Shown one piece after another: positions 18,049-26,514 of a stretch of 64,000 bases of DNA. The translations under genes were made by a program, and so were the position numbers. How positions within the stretch are numbered: position 1 is the first letter of the stretch; every line of letters starts with the position of its first letter. The notes beneath the pieces were generated by a model. It was not told where the DNA came from and ran no database searches. It was given only the letters and a program-made list of their open reading frames with translations. The stretch comes from Cyanobacteria bacterium SIG28 (GTDB lineage: Bacteria; Cyanobacteriota; Vampirovibrionia; Gastranaerophilales; Gastranaerophilaceae), in the NCBI GenBank assembly GCA_015152525.1, contig SUTU01000011.1, forward strand, positions 1-64,000, written 5' to 3'.

Positions 18049-18819
18049 TTATTCGTTTTCGGATTTTAACAAATTTAACTCGTTTTGCTTTCGTGCTTTT
18101 TGGATGTTAGCATATAACAGCATCTCTAAAAAAGCAATCTGCGGCTTAAAATTAAAAGGTACGTTGTTATACATACTATTACTATAATTAGCACCCTCAA
18201 TATAAGCATAGTGTTCCTCATATAAATGATATCTGGCAAGCTGTAAAAAATTAATCCTGTCTTCTAGAGGCTTTGTTTTTAGATATTGCATTATTTTAAA
18301 CATTTTTCCAAGTCCAAAGCTTCCTACTGCCGGTCCATACAAATTTTGGTTAAAAACTTCATATCCTTGTTCATCTTCAAACGAACAACGTGCCGAAAAC
18401 TTAGGATTAGCTGCCTCCACAAACAAATGAAAATTTTCATGCATCATAGTACTAAAGTTTTTTAAAGAAATCATTCCGTTTTTGTTCTTATTCCCATATT
18501 CTTCTTCATACGGAAGGGAGATTGTAAACCCATTAATAGTATTACCGAGCTGTATTGTACGTCCAAATATACCTTTCTCGATAATTGATTGAGGAAGCTT
18601 TGTTATATGCAATTTTATATTATCGGGCAAAAGATTTTTTAACAATTTTCTGTAAGTTATTGGTGAAATCATGCCCTTTTTTATTTCCGGACAAACTTGT
18701 TTATAAAAATCATAGTTAAGCTTTTTTGCGTAATCCAGACGTTGATTAAAGGAGCCTTTACCACCAAGAAATTGTTTAAGCGGTATCTTTGCTGATGGAC
18801 TAACTTTACTCATAACCAT
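18049..18819 (-). CDS. Putative HExxH metallopeptidase-like protein, unknown family
   Basis: No signal peptide. The middle holds MMHENFHLFVEAANPKF (about residues 143-159), which fits HExxH followed by a possible third ligand. Later it has YHLYEEHYAYIEGANYS. The N-terminus is lysine-rich and the C-terminus is a charged helix. A similar HEMFH motif occurs in the gene at 43349, so these may be two members of a lineage-specific set. No strong Shine-Dalgarno: the ATG at 18819 could be replaced by ATG 18813. Peptidase activity is inference. Confidence 0.6.
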   Translation of the reverse strand: MVMSKVSPSAKIPLKQFLGGKGSFNQRLDYAKKLNYDFYKQVCPEIKKGMISPITYRKLLKNLLPDNIKLHITKLPQSIIEKGIFGRTIQLGNTINGFTISLPYEEEYGNKNKNGMISLKNFSTMMHENFHLFVEAANPKFSARCSFEDEQGYEVFNQNLYGPAVGSFGLGKMFKIMQYLKTKPLEDRINFLQLARYHLYEEHYAYIEGANYSNSMYNNVPFNFKPQIAFLEMLLYANIQKARKQNELNLLKSENE

Positions 18820-18887
18820 CTAAAAACATATAAAATTTTTTTTTGCTATTAATATTAGGATAAACCCTATAATGATATTTTTTTAAT

Positions 18888-18913
18888 AAAAAAGAGTCCC
18901 TTTTTGGGGACTC
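18888..18913 (-). terminator. Duplicated tRNA-locus terminator (distal copy)
   Basis: A minus-strand stem GAGTCCC / GGGACTC followed by TTTTTT. It is a near-identical copy of the terminator at 19089-19115. Confidence 0.75.
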
Positions 18914-18939
18914 CTCTTTAATTAGCGGAAGACGAGACT
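18888..18939 (-). repeat. Duplicated tRNA-Gly 3' end plus terminator
   Basis: The last 16 bases of tRNA-Gly (18924-18939 on the plus strand, AGCGGAAGACGAGACT) together with the adjoining spacer and terminator repeat the sequence at 19089-19141 with only one or two base differences. The two copies bracket a 150-bp palindromic element, as if an insertion had rebuilt the tRNA 3' end, a common outcome at tRNA target sites. Confidence 0.8.
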
Positions 18940-19088
18940 GTCTTGACCTGTTCGCATTAAACGTGCCTTCGTGTTTTGCTTCAAAGGATTTTATTCTTCT
19001 TGCAAAAACACTTCGCACTCTGCTCACAGGTCGCTCGAACTCGTTAAAGTGCTTACGCACTTGGAGTTCTCGTCTCTGTCATCCCATT
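18940..19088. mobile_element. Nested palindromic element inside the tRNA-Gly locus
   Basis: Three nested inverted repeats are visible: AGACGAGA / TCTCGTCT (18930-18937 and 19068-19075), GACCTGT / ACAGGTC (18945-18951 and 19026-19032), and GTGTTTTGC / GCAAAAACAC (18971-18979 and 19002-19011, one bulged A). A separate hairpin AAGTGC-TTAC-GCACTT lies at 19047-19062. No protein of its own; an open frame crosses it but looks spurious. It resembles a non-autonomous MITE or REP-type unit. Confidence 0.55.
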
Positions 19089-19115
19089 TAAAAAAGAGTC
19101 CCTTTTGGGGGACTC
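19089..19115 (-). terminator. tRNA-Gly terminator
   Basis: On the minus strand, GAGTCCC / GGGACTC with a short A/C-rich loop, then seven T. It lies 10 bases after the tRNA 3' end. Confidence 0.85.
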
Positions 19116-19125
19116 CTCTTTAATT

Positions 19126-19199
19126 AGCGGAAGACGAGACTCGAACTCGCGACAGTCTGCTTGGAAGGCAGATACTCTACCAACTGAGCTACTTCCGCT
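19126..19199 (-). tRNA. tRNA-Gly (anticodon UCC)
   Basis: On the minus strand a complete cloverleaf can be drawn: acceptor AGCGGAA / TTCCGCT (7 bp), a D-arm with GCTCAGTTGGTAGAG, anticodon stem TCTGC / GCAGA around loop CTTCCAA (anticodon TCC, reading GGA/GGG), a 5-base variable loop, and a T-arm with GTTCGAGTC. The length is 74 and CCA is not encoded. It is the only complete tRNA in the window and is followed by a terminator; its upstream flank is the 133-bp tandem array. Confidence 0.95.
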
Positions 19200-19634
19200 C
19201 ATATTTAATTTTCAAGACTTTTTTCTCTGCTCAGTCGGTAGAGTATATTTCCGGATACGTTCGGCTCTACTAACCTCACTTTTTTGAGTTACGTAACCAG
19301 CGCCTCACTTGGGCAACTGAGCTACTTCCGCTCATATTTAATTTTCAAAACTTTTTTCTCTGCTCAGTCGGTAGAGTTTATTTCCGGATACGTTCGGCTC
19401 TACTAACCTCACTTTTTTGAGTTACGTAACCAGCGCCTCACTTGGGCAACTGAGCTACTTCCGCTCATATTTAATTTTCAAAACTTTTTTCTCTGCTCAG
19501 TCGGTAGAGTTTATTTCCGGATACGTTCGGCTCTACTAACCTCACTTTTTTGAGTTACGTAACCAGCGCCTCACTTGGGCAACTGAGCTACTTCCGCTCA
19601 TATTTAATTTTCAAAACTTCTTTCTCTGCTCAGT
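19200..19634. repeat. 133-bp tandem array carrying tRNA-Gly 5' fragments
   Basis: The 133-bp unit is present three times plus a partial fourth (unit boundaries at GCTACTTCCGCT: 19188, 19321, 19454, 19587). The second and third full units are identical; the one next to the tRNA differs at a few bases. Read on the minus strand, each unit begins with the tRNA-Gly 5' end through the first half of the D-loop (AGCGGAAGTAGCTCAGTTG). It then diverges into about 75 bases with their own stems (GTAGAG / CTCTAC, CTCA / TGAG) and ends with a complement of the D-arm (GACTGAGC). GCTCAGT and ACTGAGC can close the unit into a cloverleaf-like fold. No protein coding. Confidence 0.9.
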
Positions 19635-19714
19635 TCAAAATAAGCTTATACAGTAGTACTTAAGTTTCACAAATGATTTTATATCAAACAAATTCCGTTT
19701 TCAAGTACTTTGTG

Positions 19715-20317
19715 TTAACTATTTTTATTTTCTTCTTGTTCAATATCTGTATGTGAATACAATGTTAAACTTAATTTTGTTAATAAAATCTTCTTATCTC
19801 TTGCGTGAGGTTCAGTCTTCAAGCTATTTATTTTTATATAATAATTATATTTATAAATTTGTTCTATCAATTTTCCTAAATCTGTATAGGTTGAAATTAG
19901 CTCAAGGTTAACATTACAAACAAAATATTCACCTTTTCCGTGTTTAACAAAGTTATCTTCAGCCGGATTATGAACATAATCAATCGATTTAATCTTAACA
20001 GAGTTTGCACTTACCATTTCCAACAAATCATTATATAAAGCGAAAAACAAGCCATCATCACCCAAATCTGATTCAATCGGATAATATACCTTTTTAGTTG
20101 AAGTTGAAACAGAATCTTTCAATTTTCTAAGTTTAGCTTCTATTACGCCTATTTGTTGTTTTTTAGTTGCCAAAATCGTCCTGTTCTTTTCTAAACTTTC
20201 TTTTGCACTTTTTTCTTTCTCTAGCAATGGCACTACAAAATTATAAGCACCATAAAATGTGAAAGCTACAATTACAACAAATAATAATATACCGTAATAT
20301 CTTTGCAATTTTTCCAT
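19715..20317 (-). CDS. pilO: PilO-like type IV pilus assembly protein
   Basis: A 200-residue bitopic protein: membrane segment at about 8-28 (GILLFVVIVAFTFYGAYNFVV), a coiled coil at 35-72 (EKEKSAKESLEKNRTILATK) and a C-terminal ferredoxin-like periplasmic domain (CNVNLELISTYTDLGKLIEQIY). This is the PilO layout; PilO pairs with PilN in the inner-membrane alignment complex. It starts 16 bases after the fused pilM-pilN gene, which supports the call. No PilP or PilQ gene follows. Confidence 0.8.
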   Translation of the reverse strand: MEKLQRYYGILLFVVIVAFTFYGAYNFVVPLLEKEKSAKESLEKNRTILATKKQQIGVIEAKLRKLKDSVSTSTKKVYYPIESDLGDDGLFFALYNDLLEMVSANSVKIKSIDYVHNPAEDNFVKHGKGEYFVCNVNLELISTYTDLGKLIEQIYKYNYYIKINSLKTEPHARDKKILLTKLSLTLYSHTDIEQEENKNS

Positions 20318-20332
20318 TTATATAAACCTCAA

Positions 20333-21955
20333 TTAATTTATTGGTTCTAATCCACTTGGAAGGCTACTCTTCGGTGTGTCTTTTACATCTACATCAGAGA
20401 TAACAAACTCATAAAAGTCCGCTTCTAATGATGTTAAAATTGAATCAGAATCAAACTCCCCGTTAGATGATAATGCTTTCATCTGAGAATGTGTAGCTAA
20501 TCCTAATTTTTGAATTTTCAAAGGAAAATTCGGATTATAGTCTTTTAAATTTCTAAAGAAACTATAAACACTTTCCAAGTTATCAGCTTGACCTTTTATA
20601 ACAACATGATCGTCTAATGATAAAGATGTAAGCCATAATTTTTTAGGTGTTTCTGTTCCAATCATTGAATAATATGAGAATACATTTTTGTTCTGCAGTA
20701 ACCCAATCCTAACTTCATCACCTTCGTCAAACAAGTCAACAGATACATTTTCATGCTGTTTTAATGTTTCATCAATCCTTGCAATTTCTACTTTTAGATT
20801 TCTTTCTTCCTCAATATGTTTCTTTGTTTCACCACCAAAATAATACCAAGCACCGGCAACCGGTATAGCCACTACCAAAAAGATTTTTATAGCTAAAGAA
20901 ATCATATTTTCCAAGGAAGCTACTATAACAGTTGAACCTAATTTTATTACCGGCGGTTGCTCTTGAATATAAATATCACCCAAAGATTCATTAAATAAGT
21001 TTAAAGGTGCACAAGAATATTGACGAAATTCTTTATTTATAGCCGCACCGATTACGTCAAGTGTAATACTCTTACCTACTTCTTTATTAATGCCTGAATC
21101 AAGATTAATAAATGAAGAATCAGAGTAACAATTTGCATCCTCATGAATAACTTGACCATTAAAACTTAACTTTTCTGCTAAAGTTTGAGCTCTTATAATA
21201 TCTGTCTTGGACACCACATACAATCGCTCAGCAGGCATGTTTTTTAACAATGGGTCAATTGCATTAACAATAGTAGAATAGTTCTCATCATCACCTAAAA
21301 CATCGCCGATACTAATTCTTTCTTCAAACGAATCGGTATAACAATTACCTTGCATTGGTATTATACGACAGTAGTTATTTTCTACAATCAACAGTACCCA
21401 GTTTGTATCTCGTGGAACATCAACCCGACCATTATATATCAACGAATTTAACGTTGCGTTGATTGATGTATCAACATTAACAAGCTTATAGCCAAGTTCT
21501 TTTATTTGTACAGCTAACTCGATTATCATATTTTTAGAAGCTGCTGTATACACAATTCTGTTAAACTGAATTGTTGAGTTAGGCAATTTTGCTGTGGCAG
21601 CAACGGCTTCAACTTCTTTAAACGCATAATACTCAGCTAATTCATCTTCTACCGCGTAAGCCATTTGTGCCGGATCCATTGACGCCGGATACTCTGTTAT
21701 ACGTTGAGTTATTGCAGGAATGGTAACTGAAACTTCTGCGCCCTTTGGAATTTGCAACTCGAAAAGCAAATCCTGTAACGCTTCTTTAAATATATCCATA
21801 TCAGCTATTTCATTACGGATATAATCGTAATCCAAAGGACGTGAACCATATTTAAGAACAGTTCTACTCGCAAAATCTATTTGCGCTACTTCCAACCCTA
21901 CATTTGGGTTTATTGCAACACCTACTGCGATTTTTTTACTAAAATTTAAAGCCAT
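20333..21955 (-). CDS. Fused PilM-PilN type IV pilus assembly protein
   Basis: The first 330 or so residues look like the actin-fold PilM (AVGVAINPNVGLEVAQID, then VTIPAITQRITEYP, a VNVDTSINATLNSL segment and LYVVSKTDIIRAQTLAEKL). A membrane segment follows at about 354-375 (ISLAIKIFLVVAIPVAGAWYYF), then a coiled coil and a PilN-type periplasmic domain (PKKLWLTSLSLDDHVVIKG, LESVYSFFRNLKDY). PilM and PilN are normally separate and PilM binds the PilN N-terminus, so a fusion is sensible. It is followed by pilO. Good RBS (AGGAAG). Confidence 0.8.
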   Translation of the reverse strand: MALNFSKKIAVGVAINPNVGLEVAQIDFASRTVLKYGSRPLDYDYIRNEIADMDIFKEALQDLLFELQIPKGAEVSVTIPAITQRITEYPASMDPAQMAYAVEDELAEYYAFKEVEAVAATAKLPNSTIQFNRIVYTAASKNMIIELAVQIKELGYKLVNVDTSINATLNSLIYNGRVDVPRDTNWVLLIVENNYCRIIPMQGNCYTDSFEERISIGDVLGDDENYSTIVNAIDPLLKNMPAERLYVVSKTDIIRAQTLAEKLSFNGQVIHEDANCYSDSSFINLDSGINKEVGKSITLDVIGAAINKEFRQYSCAPLNLFNESLGDIYIQEQPPVIKLGSTVIVASLENMISLAIKIFLVVAIPVAGAWYYFGGETKKHIEEERNLKVEIARIDETLKQHENVSVDLFDEGDEVRIGLLQNKNVFSYYSMIGTETPKKLWLTSLSLDDHVVIKGQADNLESVYSFFRNLKDYNPNFPLKIQKLGLATHSQMKALSSNGEFDSDSILTSLEADFYEFVISDVDVKDTPKSSLPSGLEPIN

Positions 21956-21972
21956 GCTATTTCTTCCTATCT

Positions 21973-21994
21973 TTTTTTATTGTACAATAAAAAA
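21973..21994. promoter_or_regulatory. 22-bp perfect palindrome between pilMN and nadA
   Basis: The palindrome is centred on TTGTAC/GTACAA and has T-rich and A-rich arms. It presents TACAAT, a plausible -10 hexamer, on both strands, so the divergent pilMN and nadA promoters may overlap. A repressor site is the alternative. A shorter palindrome of the same core lies between the divergent genes at 36008-36019. Confidence 0.45.
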
Positions 21995-22019
21995 TAAATT
22001 TTGTATACAGGAAATAAAA

Positions 22020-22928
22020 ATGTTTAATTTGATTGAGAGAATTAATAAACTAAAAAAAGAAAAAAACGCAATTATACTGGCACATAGCTACCAAAATATC
22101 GAAATTGACAAAGTTGCTGATTTCGTTGGTGATTCGTTATATTTAAGCCAAAAAGCTAAAGAAACAAATGCTGATATTATTGTATTTGCAGGTGTTTATT
22201 TCATGGCACAAACAGCCAAAATTATATCACCTGAAAAAAAAGTTCTTCTACCTAATTTGCATGCCGGTTGTCTTATGGCAGACATGATTAACCTAAATCA
22301 AGCTATTGAATTCAAGAAAAATCACCCTAATATTCCAATGGTTTGTTATATAAATTCAACTGCAGAAGTTAAATCTGTATGCGATATTTGCTGTACAAGT
22401 TCAAATGCTGTAGAAATTGTTAAAAGTTTAAATTCAAACAAAGTTCTTTTTATTCCGGATAAAAATTTAGGCAAGTATGTTGAAACTCAACTGGATGATG
22501 TTGAAGTCATTACTTACAACGGATGTTGTCCGGTTCATGACAATGTTACTGAACAAAATATTATAGATGCTCGTAAAAAATATCCTAAAGCTAAAATTCT
22601 AATTCATCCGGAATGTTTGACCGAAGTAACTCTTTTAGGCGATTATGTTGGCAGTACAAGCGGTATAATCGACTATGTTAAAAACAGCCCTGAAAAACAG
22701 TTTGTTATAGTTACAGAAAAGGGTGTTGCTGACAGGCTTAGACGAGATTATCCGGAAAAAGAATTTTTCTTAATTTCTGAAAACATGCTATGCGAAAGTA
22801 TGAAATTAACAACTTTAGAAGAAATCTTAAACTCGTTAGAAAATGAAGTTAATGAGGTTATGCTTGATGAAGAAGTAAGAAAGCTTAGTTCAAGTTGTAT
22901 TGAAAGAATGCTAAAGGTATCAAAATGA
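22020..22928 (+). CDS. nadA: Quinolinate synthase NadA
   Basis: 4Fe-4S enzyme that condenses iminoaspartate with dihydroxyacetone phosphate to give quinolinate for NAD. The three cluster cysteines are in LHAGCLMADM (about 83), ICCTSSNAVEI (about 125) and HPECLTEV. The length is about 302 from this start, normal for the short form. I start at ATG 22020 (MFNLIERINKLKKEKNAIIL) because AGGAAAT precedes it; the longer frame would run into the palindrome. No nadB or nadC follows. Its end overlaps rlmB (ATGA). Confidence 0.95.
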   Translation: MFNLIERINKLKKEKNAIILAHSYQNIEIDKVADFVGDSLYLSQKAKETNADIIVFAGVYFMAQTAKIISPEKKVLLPNLHAGCLMADMINLNQAIEFKKNHPNIPMVCYINSTAEVKSVCDICCTSSNAVEIVKSLNSNKVLFIPDKNLGKYVETQLDDVEVITYNGCCPVHDNVTEQNIIDARKKYPKAKILIHPECLTEVTLLGDYVGSTSGIIDYVKNSPEKQFVIVTEKGVADRLRRDYPEKEFFLISENMLCESMKLTTLEEILNSLENEVNEVMLDEEVRKLSSSCIERMLKVSK

Positions 22929-23683
22929 CAGAAACAAACAATTTTATATATGGAAAAAATGCTGTAATAGAAGCTCTTGAGTCTTCTGAAAGAGAGTTTA
23001 ATCGTATACTTATTTCTAATTCTTCAAGAAGTGATGAAAAAATCGAAAAAATAAAAGATTTGGCAAAAAGAAACGGTGTAATTTTTCAGTTTGTAGGTAA
23101 AGAAAAACTAAATCAAATAGCACAAGAAAACCGACATCAAGGCGTAATTGCTCAAGTTGCACCAATCAAATATATTGATCTTGATGAATTTATTGAAAAA
23201 CATTCTAACGAATTAACCTCTGTAGTAATTTTGGATGGTGTTGAGGACTCGCACAACCTCGGTGCAATAATCCGTTCTGCTGTTTGCGCCGGAGTAAAAG
23301 GCATAATACTACCTTCAAGACGTGGTGTATTGGTAAATTCAACAGTCGAAAAAACCAGTGCCGGTGCAGTAAATCATATTTCTATTATCAAAGTCAATAG
23401 TATAGTTAACGCTGTTCAACGACTAAAAGAAAAAAACTACTGGGTAATTGCTTCTGATCACCATGCAGAAGATAATTATTACGACATCGATTATACAGAT
23501 ATGAATTTTGCACTCATCATGGGTGCTGAGCATGCCGGAATCTCTAAATCTTTATTAAACCTCTCTGATTTTAAAGTTAAAATTCCAATGCTGACAAATT
23601 TCAACTCATTAAATGTTTCTAATGCAACTGCTATAATATTATTTGAAAGTGTTAGACAAAAGATGAGAATAAAAAAGAAGTAA
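22925..23683 (+). CDS. rlmB: 23S rRNA (guanosine-2'-O-)-methyltransferase RlmB (TrmH family)
   Basis: SPOUT-class methyltransferase: a short substrate-binding N-terminus (YGKNAVIEALES), then the knot domain with DGVEDSHNLGAIIRSA, SAGAVNHISIIKV, IMGAEHAGIS and LNVSNATAIILFE. The length of 252 fits RlmB, which methylates G2251 of 23S rRNA, although SpoU-type relatives are hard to separate. It overlaps nadA by 4 bases and is followed by the sigma factor gene after 44 bases. Confidence 0.92.
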   Translation: MTETNNFIYGKNAVIEALESSEREFNRILISNSSRSDEKIEKIKDLAKRNGVIFQFVGKEKLNQIAQENRHQGVIAQVAPIKYIDLDEFIEKHSNELTSVVILDGVEDSHNLGAIIRSAVCAGVKGIILPSRRGVLVNSTVEKTSAGAVNHISIIKVNSIVNAVQRLKEKNYWVIASDHHAEDNYYDIDYTDMNFALIMGAEHAGISKSLLNLSDFKVKIPMLTNFNSLNVSNATAIILFESVRQKMRIKKK

Positions 23684-23727
23684 TTAATACGTTAATAAAA
23701 CACTGAAACGTAAAATAGGAGCTTACA

Positions 23728-24732
23728 ATGGTTAAACAAAAAGAAAAATTGAATATTATAAACGATGATATCTCTGATGAAGGTGTTGATTTTCACAATA
23801 TCGAACCTATTGAGGATCTCGACGATGAAGACAATATATCAATAGAGGAGCCTAAAACTCAAGAAAGTTTAAACTCTGTAAACTCTGATGATTCTGTTCG
23901 AATTTATTTACAACAAATAGGTAAAATTCCTTTGTTAACAGCACAAGAAGAATTGGATGTTGCAAAACAAATTTATGAAACACAGAGTCAATTTGCAAGA
24001 AAAGTTCTTATTAATGCCAATTTGCGACTTGTTGTTAGTATTGCAAAAAAATACATCGGCAGAGGATTATCGTTTCTTGATTTAATACAAGAAGGGAATA
24101 TGGGGTTAATAAAAGCCACTGAAAAGTTTGATTACACTAAAGGTTACAAATTTTCGACTTATGCAACTTGGTGGATTCAACAATCAATCACCAGAGCTAT
24201 TGCAGACAAAGCTCGTATTATAAGATTACCGATACACTTGATTGAATCAATCAATAAAATTAAAAAGGCTACAGTTGACTTAACTACTGAGTTGGGAAGA
24301 ATTCCGGTTAAACAAGAAATTGCTGATAAACTGGGAATACCTGTTTCTAAGCTAACTTCGATAATCAAATCAACTCAATCTACAATTAGTATTGATACGC
24401 CTACCGGTCAAAAAGATGATGCTAATAAAATTATTGATTACATCGTTGACGAATCAACTTTGGCACCTGAATCATTGGTTTCACAAGAAAACATGCTTGA
24501 TGATGTTAAAGGCATGTTGGAACAATTGAGTCAAAAAGAACGAGATGTTTTAATTTTGAGATTTGGTTTAAATAATGACGGAAATAAAAAGACCCTTGAC
24601 GAAATAGGAAATATTTACGGTGTTTCAAGGGAAAGAATTAGGCAAATTGAAAACAGAGCAATTTCAAAATTAAAGAAGTTATGTAAGAATAAAAATCTTA
24701 CATCCGGATTAAAAAATTATATAGGCGGATAA
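23728..24732 (+). CDS. rpoD: Sigma-70 family RNA polymerase sigma factor (RpoD/SigA-like)
   Basis: At 334 residues it has an acidic N-terminus (about 15-50), region 1.2 ([17 protein letters not shown]), regions 2.1-2.4 ([40 protein letters not shown]), region 3 and region 4.2 ([20 protein letters not shown]). The full set of regions 1.2-4.2 makes it a primary or group-2 factor. Its recognition helix suits the TTGACA/TATAAT promoters found in the window. Whether it is the only primary factor cannot be told. AGGAG precedes the ATG. Confidence 0.92.
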   Translation: MVKQKEKLNIINDDISDEGVDFHNIEPIEDLDDEDNISIEEPKTQESLNSVNSDDSVRIYLQQIGKIPLLTAQEELDVAKQIYETQSQFARKVLINANLRLVVSIAKKYIGRGLSFLDLIQEGNMGLIKATEKFDYTKGYKFSTYATWWIQQSITRAIADKARIIRLPIHLIESINKIKKATVDLTTELGRIPVKQEIADKLGIPVSKLTSIIKSTQSTISIDTPTGQKDDANKIIDYIVDESTLAPESLVSQENMLDDVKGMLEQLSQKERDVLILRFGLNNDGNKKTLDEIGNIYGVSRERIRQIENRAISKLKKLCKNKNLTSGLKNYIGG

Positions 24733-24753
24733 GTACACATAAAGGAATTAACA

Positions 24754-26514
24754 ATGGCTGGTATAGATGAAATCAAAAATCTTGTTGCAAATAAAGAGTT
24801 TGAAGAGGCTCATAAGATTGTAGAAGCTGAACCGGAAGAATCATTAAAAAATATTGAATTTTTAAAGCTCGCCGGATTAGTTGAAATCAATTTAGAGCTT
24901 TGGGAAAATGCTAAAAAATACTTTGAATCAGCTGTAAAGTATGAAACAGATGATGCGACATCTTGGTTTTATCTTGGAAACTGTTATGAAAAATTAGGGG
25001 ATAAGATTTCTGCTAAAAACGCTTATCTAAAGGTTATCGAACTTCGTACTGAATACATTGAAGCTTATGTAAAACTTTGTGTTATTTTTATCCAGACAAA
25101 TGATAATGACAATGCAATAAAATATGCACAAACAGCAGCTCAACTGGATAGCGAGAATTATCTGTATGATTTTATAGAAGGAACTGCCCTTTTAAAGAAA
25201 GGCGACTCCAAAAACGCAGCAATAGCCTTGGAAAAAGCTGTTGAAAAAAATCCTAAAAATGTCGATTCTCTAAACAGCTTAGGAAACTGTTATGTATCTG
25301 CCGGTGAATTTGAAAAAGCTTTAAAAACTTATCAAACCGTTCTTGAAATAAATCCTAAACTACCTATGGGATATTACAATATTGGTATTATTTATCAAAT
25401 CCAACAAAATCACAAATTAGCATGTGATTTTTTCGAGAAAGCTATTGAGATAAAAGAAGATGAAACTTTCCTAACATCTTTGGCAATGTCTGAAGTTAAA
25501 CTGTGCAGGTTTGAAAAAGCTTTAGAACATTACAAGCAATTGGCACTAATGAATCCGGGGAAAGAAAATTTTAAATACAACTTAGCAATTTGCTATGAAG
25601 CTCTTGGTGAAAATGATACCGCTATAAAATTATTAGAAGAAATTGTTTATGTAAATCCGAAATTTATACCGCCTGCTCAAAGGTTGGCAAGTCTATATTT
25701 GAAAAAAAATCAACTTGTTAAAGCAAAAGAAATTTATGACAATATTTTGTTGAAACATAATATTACAGCCGATATCATTTACGAATACGCAATTTTGTCT
25801 TCAAGTTTATGCGATACAGATACTGCTGAAAAAATGTTGAAAAAAGTTATAAAAATGAACCCGAATATCGCAAAAGCTCACAAAGATTTGGGTATAGTAT
25901 ATCTTAACAAGCGTTTATTCGATTATGCGGAAGATGAATTCAAAATAGCTTTAAATATTGCACCAAACGACTTTGATATAATATTTGAATATGCTAATTT
26001 TTTATATTCAATCTCCAAAAACAAAGAAGCTGAAGAGTATTATATAAAATCTCTTGAAATTCAGCCTCAAAATGTCATTGCTCTGACATTTATAGCTCTT
26101 AACTATTTGGTGTTAAACAAGTTAGACGAAGCCAAAGAATACATAATGAAAGCAATTACAATAGAGCCTAACCACGAGTACGTTCAATTCTGTACCGGCA
26201 GAATACTTTTTGCTAAAGGCGATTTTGAAGATGCTAAAAGATATCTTATACACGCTGTAGAACAAAATCCTGATGTAGAAACTCAAAATACTTTAGCACT
26301 AACTTATTTCGAATTAGGCGAATATCAACAAGCATTAAACATTTTTACCAACATCGAAACAAAATCTTCAAAAAGTGTTTCTGTTCTTATGGATATTGCT
26401 CGTTGCTATGAAAAACTTGAACAAAACGAGAAAGCTCTTGAGTATCTATATAAAGTTACTGACATATTTCCTGACAACGAAGATGCTCATGATATGATAA
26501 GAAAGCTCTCTTAA
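24754..26514 (+). CDS. Multi-repeat TPR protein
   Basis: 586 residues made of about 15 tandem TPRs from end to end (YLGNCYEKLGDKISAKNAYL, SLGNCYVSAGEFEKALKTY, YYNIGIIYQIQQNHKLACDF). There is no signal peptide or membrane segment, so it is probably a cytoplasmic scaffold. It lies 21 bases after the sigma factor gene and directly abuts the reductase gene (TAAATG). Partners are unknown. Confidence 0.85.
   Translation: MAGIDEIKNLVANKEFEEAHKIVEAEPEESLKNIEFLKLAGLVEINLELWENAKKYFESAVKYETDDATSWFYLGNCYEKLGDKISAKNAYLKVIELRTEYIEAYVKLCVIFIQTNDNDNAIKYAQTAAQLDSENYLYDFIEGTALLKKGDSKNAAIALEKAVEKNPKNVDSLNSLGNCYVSAGEFEKALKTYQTVLEINPKLPMGYYNIGIIYQIQQNHKLACDFFEKAIEIKEDETFLTSLAMSEVKLCRFEKALEHYKQLALMNPGKENFKYNLAICYEALGENDTAIKLLEEIVYVNPKFIPPAQRLASLYLKKNQLVKAKEIYDNILLKHNITADIIYEYAILSSSLCDTDTAEKMLKKVIKMNPNIAKAHKDLGIVYLNKRLFDYAEDEFKIALNIAPNDFDIIFEYANFLYSISKNKEAEEYYIKSLEIQPQNVIALTFIALNYLVLNKLDEAKEYIMKAITIEPNHEYVQFCTGRILFAKGDFEDAKRYLIHAVEQNPDVETQNTLALTYFELGEYQQALNIFTNIETKSSKSVSVLMDIARCYEKLEQNEKALEYLYKVTDIFPDNEDAHDMIRKLS

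Noticed and set aside
18806-19060. 84-residue open frame on the minus strand
   Set aside because: It runs through the palindromic element, the tRNA fragment and the terminator, and its composition is that of the repeats.
19105-19287. 60-residue open frame on the plus strand
   Set aside because: It lies over the tRNA and tandem array; not coding.
19200-19634. CRISPR array
   Set aside because: The repeats are 133 bp, contiguous and lack variable spacers; no cas genes nearby.
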